A stretch of 64,000 nt of DNA, taken from Gadus chalcogrammus (taxonomy: Eukaryota > Chordata > Actinopteri > Gadiformes > Gadidae). The DNA lies in NCBI RefSeq assembly GCF_026213295.1, contig NC_079415.1:22877610-22941609 (forward strand), read 5' to 3'. Below, one piece after another: positions 53,640 to 64,000 of this stretch (position 1 is the first letter of the stretch; each line of letters begins with the position of its first letter). The notes under the pieces were generated by a model. That model was not told the DNA's origin and did not search any database. It saw only the letters and a program-made list of their open reading frames with translations. The translations under genes and the position numbers were made by a program.

Positions 53640-54873
53640 TTGTTGTGGTGGGGCGGACCTGGGCGGGGGACTTTTTTCATGTTCCTGTCACTGTTGAGGG
53701 GGTGGCCTGTTTGGCTTTAGTCTACTGTGACCCTGGTGAGGCCAGACATTTTGCCGACCTGGACGGTACTCCAACCTACAACCGTGCAGCTCCGCACAGT
53801 CACGGGGGAGAGGGCTCCCATGAAAGGGAAGGGGTTGTTGTCCATCTGCGTAGGGGGAAAGACTGTCCTCCACCCAGTGTGGGTAGCAGCTGTGCAGGAC
53901 CCCTGTATCCTAGGGTTGGACTTCCTGCGGTGCACTGGCTGCCAGCTGGACCTTGAGAGGGGGGCGACAGTAGTGTATCGTCTACCTGGATGATATACTG
54001 GCACACGGGGGCTCCTTCGAGACAGCACTTGCCTCGCTGCGTCAGGTTCTGGAGAGAGTAGCTGTGGCGGGCTTGAAGCTCCATCCTGATAAGTGCCATT
54101 TCCTGAGGAGAGAGGTAACTTTCCTTGGGCACAGGGTGGGGGAAGAAGGCATTAGCACCATGGAGGACAAAGTGCAAGCTGTCCAGGACTGGCCCACCCC
54201 CACTGACACCAGACAGCTGAAAAGCTTCCTCGGACTGGCGTCCTACTACAGACGCTTTGTGAGGGGCTTCTCCTGTGTGGCCGCTCCCCTGTTCCGCCTG
54301 CTACAGAAGGACAGGGAGTTTGTGTGGGCAGAGGATTGCCAGTCTGCTTTCGAGACACTCAAGGGAGCTCTCACCAAAGCCCCGGTGCTCTCCCCTCCTG
54401 ACCCTGGCCTGCCCTTCATCCTGGACACGGACGCTAGTAACGTTGGCAATGGCGCCGTGCTGGCACAGGAGGGGCCAGAAGGGGAGGGGCCAGAAGGGGA
54501 GCGGGAACGCCGCTACTGCGTCACTCGCCGCGAGCTGCTGGCCATCGTTAGAGCTGTACGCCACTTCAAATATTACCTCTGTGGCCGGCACTTCACTGTA
54601 AGGACCGACCACTCCGCGCTCCAGTGGCTCATGTCTTTCAAGGAGCCAGAAGGGCAGGTCGCACGGTGGATCGAGGAGCTGCAGTCCTACAGCTTCAGTG
54701 TGGTGCACAGGGCAGGGGTACGCCATGCTAATGCAGACGCCCTCTCCCGACGCCCCTGCAGTCAGGATGGCTGCCGCAACTGTGAAAGGAGGCAGCGAGC
54801 CCTGCAGCTCCCCGCACCGGTGCGAATGGGCCCCGGACACGCACACCTCAGTGTTCTGGCCCTGGGTCCCCAC
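53640..54873 (+). pseudogene. gypsy protease joined to RT palm and RNase H
   Basis: Protease text in two frames: FHVPVTVEGVACLALV, then LVRPDILPTWTVLQ and CILGLDFLRCTGCQLDL. At about 53970 it jumps to VYLDDILAHGGSFETAL, so the RT fingers and half the palm are deleted. Then LKLHPDKCHFL, FLGLASYYRRFVRGFS, TDASNVGNGAVLAQE, RRELLAIVRAVRHFKYYL, RTDHSALQWLMSF, HANADALSRRPC. The 6-residue GPEGEGPEGE duplication near 54480 is an in-frame repeat. Dead because of the deletion. Confidence 0.85.
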
Positions 54874-55371
54874 CAGAGCATGTGAGCGGAGCGGAGCGTG
54901 GAGCGGGTGGTGGAGAGGAGCGGAAGAAATAGGTTGGAGCGGGTTGGAGCGCAGAGCGGTTTTAAATTCAAAGGCCGGAGCGGGGATTTCACTCCGCTCC
55001 AGTCCACTCCGATTTTAACTGCTTCTAGCGGCTTACATGTAGGTGGTTCACGTAGAATAGAATGGGTTTCAATGGGAGCATCCAAGCAACCTGATTGGAT
55101 AAAACGCGTCACGTGAGACCCTTCCACCCCCCCCCCCGCAACACCGGCTTGTGTGCCCGCGAGAGTAGCAAGATGGAGTTTGGGAAGTACTTTGAAAATT
55201 TGAGCGGAGCGTGGAGCGATTTCGCCGGAGCGGCAGGAAATTTAAGATGAGCGCGGAGCGGTTTTGAGCGGAGCGCCCTGGCACAACGTTGAGCGGCAGA
55301 GCGAATGAGCGGACATCCTCCTGAGCGGGGAGCGGGAATTGCTCGGCGCTCCGCTCCGCTCACATGCTCTG
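54874..55371. mobile_element. hAT MITE, 498 bp
   Basis: CAGAGCATGTGAGCGGAGCG and its exact inverse at the right end; eight-base duplication GTCCCCAC at 54866-54873 and 55372-55379. The interior is built from GAGCGGAGCG-like repeats, so the whole element is rich in short inverted and direct repeats. Non-coding. Confidence 0.9.
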
Positions 55372-55379
55372 GTCCCCAC

Positions 55380-55612
55380 CTAACCCTATCCTTGTCTCCC
55401 CTCCCTGTCGATCACCACAGTCAGCAACTTGGCCCCCAGCCCCGCCCCTCCCTTTCCCCCTGCCCGCCCCCGGGCCTGACACTCGTGGGCCCCTCTCGCC
55501 CCCAGGCGCTTCTCCCCAGCCCCTCGTGGCCCCAACGCGGCCTCGTAGGGAGAGGAGAGCGCCGGGTCGCTTCCGGGACTTTGTTTGTTCCCTCGAGGAC
55601 GAGGAACTTTGA
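55380..55612 (+). pseudogene. gypsy pol C-terminal tail
   Basis: Pro-rich frame ending RRERRAPGRFRDFVCSLEDEEL, stop 55610-55612, just before the polypurine tract. This type of tail ends pol in several fish gypsy families. Confidence 0.55.
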
Positions 55613-55627
55613 AGGGGGGAGGCAATG

Positions 55628-55996
55628 TAGCGACCCTGGGACAATTAAATAGTTTGTGTGTTATGTGTTGCATTGTATTTCGTTGTCCGTTATGCCAGTT
55701 GTTCTATGTGCATGTATTGTAATGTTCTTATTGTCAATCAGGGTGGGGGCCTGCACGTGAGTGAGACCGTGTTGGGGGTTGCCGAGGTAACCGCGGTTGG
55801 TTTTGGTTGTCGGTTGTCTGCCGTTGGTTATGTTTCAGTGACCTGGTTTTGGTTGATTAAAAACTACAATCAATTACTAATGACTCGACATCATTATGTC
55901 ACCGGCGAGGTTGTTACAATATATAGCCTAGTACTACTACATGGAATAAACTTGTCAGACGCATTCCTTCCTTCTTCACTTTTAATCGTATCATTA
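55628..55996 (+). repeat. 3' LTR of second gypsy element (right end uncertain)
   Basis: Starts TGTAGCGACCCTGGG after the purine tract. GTTGTTACA at 55910-55918 could be its end, but the polyadenylation-like GGAATAAAC at 55941 argues for an end nearer 55996. No 5' partner exists to decide. Confidence 0.5.
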
Positions 55997-56382
55997 TAAA
56001 AGATTTTGTTCTCACATATTTTGGACACGTATTTAGAATTCAACAATGTTGTTTGAATCATCACAAAACAGAACTACTGTACATATGAGACATTTTGAGC
56101 CAGTGAGTCAGTGAGAAAGATTGCACTGCCTTGTTTGCCGAGTTTGGCTCATCCTGAGACACTCATGCAGCTACTCGTAGGTCATGGAGCAACGTGCCCT
56201 TGTTCTGATGGCATTCATATGAGAAGAGCTAGACTCACACGTATCGGTTGAGCCAAACATTGTCAGAGTAAGTGATGCCAGTCCCTGATTGTGTGGTACT
56301 GATACTGGCTAGTATCACCGGCTACACACAGAAACCTGATTTGCATGCAACTATGTTTCTCCTTTATTTTATTAATTTTTTG
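55997..56382. other. no gene recognised
   Basis: Possibly interior of the hAT whose ends are at 41661 and 56441. No ORF or repeat recognised. Confidence 0.35.
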
Positions 56383-56441
56383 CATGCAACCTCTTGCGGG
56401 CCAGAAAAGAATTAGGAGGGGCCGCTAGTTGAATAGGCCTG
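56383..56441 (-). repeat. hAT terminus, right fragment
   Basis: Ends GTTGAATAGGCCTG, preceded by CGGGCCAGAAAAGAATTAGG and GGGCCGCTAG, text typical of a fish hAT end. Partner of 41661-41728. Confidence 0.5.
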
Positions 56442-56543
56442 CCCTAGGAGTTGGGGAATCGAATAGATGAAATTGTCCACCCCGGTAGATAATTAACCAA
56501 CACAATCTGTTCTCATCTCTCTTTCTTTCTCTTACCTTCTATG

Positions 56544-56690
<147 letters not shown>

Positions 56691-56981
56691 GTGTGCGTGG
56701 CTGTGTGTACGGGTATGGAAGAGCTCTGTGCATGAGGTTGAGACAATGTCACCATCACCAACTAGAGCTGATGGCCAGCAGTTCAAATTGTCCCACATTC
56801 CCATGCAGTCTGAACAACTGTCAAATGGAAGAAAGTCTAATTATTGACAGTTATATTATGCGAACATTAAATAGCCTACAATTAAAGAACAAATCAATAG
56901 TTGGGACGAAACCTCAACATTATTTTCTAAAATATATAAGAATGTTTTTCCAAATACTGCCACTAGATGTCAATATAGTAA

Positions 56982-57038
<57 letters not shown>

Positions 57039-58268
57039 CTAACTCGAATGACATTAATATATTGTTTACACACCTGCTGCGAAAACATGACTACTACAAC
57101 GGCTACAATACTTAGCATAAGGTCCCCTTTGTTGTCCTCGATGATACACACACAATAATCAACGATTATTAGTATCAGAAAAATAATGATGAAACTTTTC
57201 ATATCGTTTTATTCAACAAATAATTGGCGTTGCAAAACTCAATCCATGGACCTGCCCCCTCTCCCTCCAGCCCCCTCCTCGGTTAGGTTGGATTTAGAAC
57301 GCCAGGTTACGACCAGGCGTAGTTAAGACCAGGCTTACGCCCAGTTGGTGCAACTCACAGGGCCTTTGTGTATCACCATGGCAACCACGAAGCGTTAGGT
57401 GGCCATGTCACCATGGCAACGGCGAGAGCGTTTGAAGACGAGGGGGTTAACGCCACTGGATACAAACGAGGACTATATTGTCGGGAAGTCATGAGTTAGA
57501 TAGTTGTACAGCTAAAATACACATGAACTAAGTGCCGTTATGTTGTTACAGAGGGCTTCAATGCTCCTTTAAACGTTCACACTGTCTTCAACTGTAAACC
57601 ATTCACAACTAGGTAAGTTAACCATCTTGCCAAGAGGCTCGCGAGAGTGTTTACGTCGACTTCCAGATAGCCGCGAGAGTGTTTTACGTTGACGCCACTC
57701 CGTTGGTTGTGGTTTCATGTTCTTTAACTTCCATAACACCGCACGATTCTTCTTCCTTTCGGTTTGATCACGACTGTAAAGGTGGCGTTGGTGATCAGCC
57801 TGGAATGTGCGAGCTAACTATAGCCAATATGACATGAATTCACTAGACTGGATATGTGTTGCAGATATCTGTAATTCAATTCGGATTTGGGGGCCTGCGT
57901 GCGTGCGTGCGTGCGCGTGTGTGTGCGTGTTTGTGTGTGGCTGTGTGTACGGGTATGGAAGAGCTCTGTGCATGAGGTTGAGACAATGTCACCATCACCA
58001 ACTAGAGCTGATGGCCAGCAGTTCAAATTGTCCCACATTCCCATGCAGTCTGAACAACTGTCAAATGGAAGAAAGTCTAATTATTGATGACAGTTATACA
58101 CTACAAGGAGTCGAGTACTCTGTTGTCTTATTTTGTGCGGAATTATGCGAACATTAAATAGCCTACAATTAAAGAACAAATCAATAGTTGGGACGAAACC
58201 TCAACATTATTTTCTAAAATATATAAGAATGTTTTTCCAAATACTGCCACTAGATGTCAATATAGTAA

Positions 58269-58313
<45 letters not shown>

Positions 58314-58609
58314 CTAACTCGAATGACATTAATATATTGTTTACACACCTGCTGCGAAAACATGACTACTACAACGGCTACAATACTTAGCATAAGGTCC
58401 CCTTTGTTGTCCTCGATGAATACACACACAATAATCAACGATTATTAGTATCAGAAAAATAATGATGAAACTTTTCATATCGTTTTATTCAACAAATAAT
58501 TGGCGTTGCAAAACTCAATCCATGGACCTGCCCCCTCTCCCTCCAGCCCCCTCCTCGGTTAGGTTGGATTTAGAACGCCAGGTTACGACCAGGCGTAGTT
58601 AAGACCAGG

Positions 58610-59833
<1,224 letters not shown>

Positions 59834-60334
59834 CCAGGCTTACGCCCAGTTGGTGCAACTCACAGGGCCTTTGTGTATCACCATGGCAACCACGAAGCGT
59901 TAGGTGGCCATGTCACCATGGCAACGGCGAGAGCGTTTGAAGACGAGGGGGTTAACGCCACTGGATACAAACGAGGACTATATTGTCGGGAAGTCATGAG
60001 TTAGATAGTTGTACAGCTAAAATACACATGAACTAAGTGCCGTTATGTTGTTACAGAGGGCTTCAATGCTCCTTTAAACGTTCACACTGTCTTCAACTGT
60101 AAACCATTCACAACTAGGTAAGTTAACCATCTTGCCAAGAGGCTCGCGAGAGTGTTTACGTTGACTTCCAGATAGCCGCGAGAGTGTTTTACGTTGACGC
60201 CACTCCGTTGGTTGTGGTTTCATGTTCTTTAACTTCCATAACACCGCACGATTCTTCTTCCTTTCGGTTTGATCACGACTATAAACGTGGCGTTGGTGAT
60301 CAGCCTGGAATGTGCGAGCTAACTATAGCCAATA

Positions 60335-61760
60335 TGACATGAATTCACTAGACTGGATATGTGTTGCAGATATCTGTAATTCAATTCGGATTTCCGCAAC
60401 TAGGCCTACATTCTTTCTATCCTAAATTGTCATTTCAGATATCCACAAAGACATTCCTCCTAGGAGGAATTACGTCACTTCTACCATTCATGCCTATGGG
60501 GTTTCTCATTACAGATATCTACAATTCAATTGCAGATATCTACTATGTGAATTGTAGAGATCTGTAATTCCAGTTTGAGATATGTACAATTTGATTATGA
60601 CTAGTCACAATTCCAGTTCAAGATATCTTTAATTCACCTCAATTCAAGATATCTACAAGTCCCTTTTCAGATATCTTAAATTAAGTTTTGACTAGGCGAA
60701 ATGATGTTGCAGATATCTCGAAGTGGAATTATGACTAGTCAAAATGACGTTTTAGATATCTCAAACTGGAGTTAGGGATAGTCATATTAATTGTAGTTAC
60801 ATATTATCAAGTTATAGATATCTTGAATTAAATTTTGATTAGAGATATCTAAAATTGGAGATATCTGTATGTTTTATTCTTCCTGGTCAAAATGTAATTA
60901 CAGATATCCTGAATTAGAGTTTTGACTAGGGGAAATGACGGCAGCCGGAATTGTCATATGGCAAGCCAATTTGACATGAATTCACTAGACTGGATTTGTT
61001 TTCCTGATATCCATAATTCAGTTTTGCCTAGTCAAAAAGAACATTTCGGATATCCGCAACATTCTTATTATTCCTATGCACAATTGTCAGTTCAGATATC
61101 CACAAAGACATTCCTCCTAGGAGAAATGACGTGAATCACTTTTGCCATTCATGTCTATGGGGTTTCTCATTACATATATCTTCAATTCAATTGCAGATTA
61201 CCACTATGTGAATTAGGAATATCTGCAACGGAATTGTAGATATCCGCCATTCCACGAGACATTTACAATGTAATTTCACCTAGTCAAAACTTAATTTAAG
61301 ATAGCTGAAAAGGGAAATGTAGATGTCTTGAATTGAGGGGAATTAAACTGGAGTTATGACTTGTCAGAATCAAATTCTAGATATCTCAAACTGGAATCAC
61401 AGATATCAACAATTCAGTTGCAGATATCCGTAATTCACATCTGTGGATTACGGATATTATGAAATATGAAATATTATGACGTTTGAGATATCATTCTGCC
61501 TAGTAAAAACTGTTTTACAGATATCTGCAATTGTCATTTAAGATGTGTGACAAGTTGAATGTTGTTTTCAGTGACGTCATTGCAGATATCTGTAATTCAG
61601 TTTTGCCAAGTCAGAAATTGAATTACAGATAACTCTATCTGTCGTTTCGACTATTCATAATTACGTTACAGGCATCTGAAAATTCCAACTATTCAAAATT
61701 TATTATTTACCACTAGTCAGAATGACTTTGTTGATATCTACAATGTTAATTCCGGATAGT
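60335..61760. repeat. array of degenerate GATATC/CTAGTC palindromes, two 630-bp units
   Basis: AGATATCT or close variants recur dozens of times at about 25-60-base spacing, usually followed by NNNAATT, with GACTAGTCA or CTAGTCAAAA between. A longer unit repeats once: GACATGAATTCACTAGACTG (60339, 60973), CCACAAAGACATTCCTCCTA (60441, 61089) and ATGGGGTTTCTCATTACA (60495, 61157). No ORF. Confidence 0.85.
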
Positions 61761-61830
61761 CAACCTTAGGGTCTGAATAGGACGTTTACGAATGGGCTGG
61801 ATATGATGTAGACGTATGGGCTGACGCCGC

Positions 61831-62459
61831 TGTCATGCCAAATTTGTACCGGCTGCCAAATTTGTACCGGGCGCGTCATCCATACGTAATCCATTCCAAA
61901 CCTGCCTGGCAACAGATGATCGCGTCGTCCGTTGCCAGGCAACGGACGATCGCGTCGAATGACGTGAAAGGTTCACGAACATTCGCGAACCTTCAAGCTC
62001 GTTCATTCGCACTTGTCCGTTATCTGTCTTGTGCTATTTCGTCCTTGACCTGCTTTAAACACTCAGTTTACTTGCTAAATTTGATTAGACAATTGAATAC
62101 AAGAGAAATATAAAGTAAAAACAAGTGTCATCTAGCGATCCGTTTTCTGTATTATGTTATTTCGTCTTTGGCAACATGAGCGCGAATGTTTTTTGAAACC
62201 CGCTTTCAACACTCAGTTTACTAGCTAAATTTGATTAAACAATTAAATACAACACAAATATAAAGTAAAAACAAGTGTTATCTAGCGATCCGTTATCTGT
62301 ATTATGTTATTTCGTCTTTGGCAACATGAGCGCGAATGTTTTTTGAAACCTGCCCGGCAACGGAAAACCCTTACGTAATCAGTTGTCCGTTGCCTGGCAA
62401 CGGACAACTGTTGACGTGCCCGGTACAAATTTGGCAGCCGGCACAAATTTGGCATGACA
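61831..62459. mobile_element. MITE with long inverted ends and CCGC duplication
   Basis: Starts TGTCATGCCAAATTTGTACC, repeats GGCTGCCAAATTTGTACC, and ends in the inverse. CCGC flanks it at 61827-61830 and 62460-62463. Interior: palindrome CCGTTGCCAGGCAACGG near both ends, and two direct copies of a 140-base block (about 62057-62200 and 62211-62350, ACACTCAGTTTACT to ATGTTTTTTGAAACC). Non-coding. Confidence 0.8.
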
Positions 62460-62463
62460 CCGC

Positions 62464-63359
62464 CTTCAATCAGCTTGAAAGCTCTTACGTGTCTTTACGT
62501 AAGCCTTCCCTTTTCCAAAATAAGAGTGTTCAGGAAACGCCCCTAAGAAGTTTGTAGGCTATGACATAAAACCGGAAAAACTGATTGTTTGTGAGACCAT
62601 GGACATATTATAGAATGGACAGCGGATTCCAAAATGGCGCCCATTCATTCCTATGAAAACTGCTCAATGTCGCAGGGCAACATCAAGGAGAGATTTGCTT
62701 CCGCATCATGGGAGCCTAGCCACGCCCTAGTTCATGACGTACCGGATGAAGAAATATTCATTGTTTTCTAGCATTGTTAGCGTTGTAGCATCATAAGCGA
62801 GAGGTCTGAGCGATCGCAGTCGCATTGTTTACCGACCGTAAAAGTTTACTTCATAAATGTGAAAGATTGCTCCATATAACACCAACAACATAGTAAATGT
62901 ATGCAGGCCTAGAAAAAAATACTGTTCAATGCTTTTATGCTTAAGAAACAGATTCCTAACTATTTATAAAAAATGCAATCAATAGTTTACATACAAATAA
63001 ATGGTTACATATCGGTCAGTAACGAGGTTGGAGTAGCCTAACCACATAAATAATTGTAATACACCAACATTGTTAACTGTCACACAGCTAAACAAGCAAA
63101 TGAAAAAATTAAAACTAACGCAACTGAAATGTTTATTAGGCTATTAACAATATTATGAAAATGATACCATAATGCACCCGTTCTTTGTCTTTGGTCGCAA
63201 GCAGAGGAACGTGAGAGTCACAGAGCAGCAGCTGAACCAGTCTAAAAGTTCCCTTTATCACTAAAAAACTTTTAGTGATAAAAAGTCACCACAGTGACTG
63301 AAAACCATCACCGTCATTCATGTTAAGTAAAAGGAAAAACCTCGGAAACGAGAAGTTAA
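62464..63359. other. no gene recognised
   Basis: Contains a perfect hairpin, TATCACTAAAA and TTTTAGTGATA (63258-63282). Otherwise AT-rich without ORFs or recognised repeats. Confidence 0.4.
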
Positions 63360-64000
63360 AGGGTAATTCCAGTGTAAAATGGATTTGGGATGTGTTTTGT
63401 ATGATAATGAGTTGAAACGTTCATTTTGGAGCTCAAATACCGCATATAGACACTTTCTTCAGTTGGCTGTTTTTAGCTGATTCTATCAAAACGCTATAAA
63501 CTTGGAACAAAGGGGGCAGTGGTTATGGTAAAAACTAAATCGCTATTTTAAACCACTCAAAAGGCTAGAAGTAGCCCGACATTTCTTTGGTAGTATAATA
63601 AGGGTCTTAACATATAAAACGAGGCATTGAGAACTTGTAAGTGTACAGATTGTTTATTAAAAATGTCATTTTACACACAATACCATCAGTAGATCACCCA
63701 TCGACGCCATTTTGTTTTCAAGACTCGATAGGTAGATTGACGAACACAGAGATTGTGACAGCCGTCAGCAACACGCAAGCTCTGTGTTCGCCATTCTACT
63801 TATCGAGTCTTAAAAACAAAATGACGTCGACGGGTGATCTACTGATGGTATTGTGTGAATAAAATGTCACTTACAAAGTTCTCAATGCCTCGTTTTATAT
63901 GTTAAGACCCTTATTATACTACCAAAGAACGGTTGGGCTACGTTGAGCCTTTTAAATGGTTTAAAATAGTGATTTAGTTTTTACCATAACCACTGCCCCC
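63360..64000. mobile_element. large palindromic element, truncated by window end
   Basis: GGGTAATTCCAGTGTAAAAT at 63361 looks like a terminus. From 63516 (GGGGCAGTGGTTATGGTAAA) to about 63750 the sequence is the inverse of 63775-64000, around a short centre near 63760. Arms match at high identity (for example GGTAGTATAATAAGGGTCTT, AATACCATCAGTAGATCACC). The outer right end lies beyond 64000. Confidence 0.8.

Larger units (their letters stand above)
52738..55996 (+). mobile_element. second Ty3/gypsy element, defective
   Basis: Starts immediately after the LINE tail without a 5' LTR. Has gag, protease, the last part of RT, RNase H, then a hAT MITE (54874-55371), the last pol residues, a polypurine tract GAAGGGGGGAGGCA and a 3' LTR. 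Integrase and most of RT are missing. Confidence 0.75.

Noticed and set aside
41661..56441. Calling the whole span one proven hAT element
   Set aside because: The two ends match but flanking octamers do not, so they may belong to two copies; kept only as terminal fragments.

Overview
The window looks like accessory DNA from a teleost fish genome. The basis is the repeat content: Rex1/L2-type and RTE-type LINEs, a Sushi-type chromovirus, PIF/Harbinger and ISL2EU DNA transposons with a YqaJ companion gene, many hAT MITEs, and a STEAP-family exon with vertebrate intron structure. The species cannot be read from the sequence. Only one host gene is visible, the last coding exon of a STEAP metalloreductase (best guess steap3) at 5255-5557. 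Nearly everything else is transposable elements, many nested inside each other, with insertion order readable from intact target-site duplications (TSDs).

Layout. 1-5254: old LINE, gypsy, SINE-like and MITE relics, probably intron of the STEAP gene. 6100-6840: broken ORF1 of an L1/Tx1-like LINE. 6847-11333: decayed ISL2EU element A, with a SWIM-YqaJ protein on plus and a DDE transposase on minus, carrying a Harbinger MITE and a small hAT MITE. 11487-18223: ISL2EU element B (AT target duplication), interrupted by a 4-kb Harbinger (13946-17933) that still shows both of its genes.

18371-37129: a giant inverted-repeat (foldback) composite. Its roughly 600-bp outer arms lie about 15 kb apart, its 170-bp tandem units and inner arms are also inverted, a third ISL2EU (C) sits 20 bp into one arm beside the central loop, 7.5 kb of foreign sequence lies in the left arm, and a near-intact RTE LINE (33771-37112) sits in the tip of the right arm. 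37130-38846: a small minus-strand LTR element whose only ORF resembles host coiled-coil proteins (ERC/ELKS/CAST, then a SAFB-like Arg/Glu-rich region) rather than gag or pol.

41661-56441: a nested stack. A hAT relic holds an L2/Rex1-like LINE that has lost its RT core; the LINE is split by a young Sushi-type LTR element (LTRs 447 bp, three differences seen); that element's pol is split by a hAT; and that hAT contains another hAT MITE, which itself carries a 40-bp copy of the neighbouring pol gene. A second, defective gypsy element follows. 56541-64000: microsatellites, a 1.2-kb tandem duplication with a later insertion in one copy, a long array of degenerate GATATC palindromes, a MITE with four-base target duplication, and a large palindromic element running off the end.

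The genes do not form a cooperating pathway. Functional links are within elements: transposase plus DNA-binding or nuclease partner (Harbinger, ISL2EU), and gag plus pol (Sushi). Several autonomous elements could in principle mobilise the MITEs, but no source and derivative pair with matching ends was found here apart from shared superfamily features.
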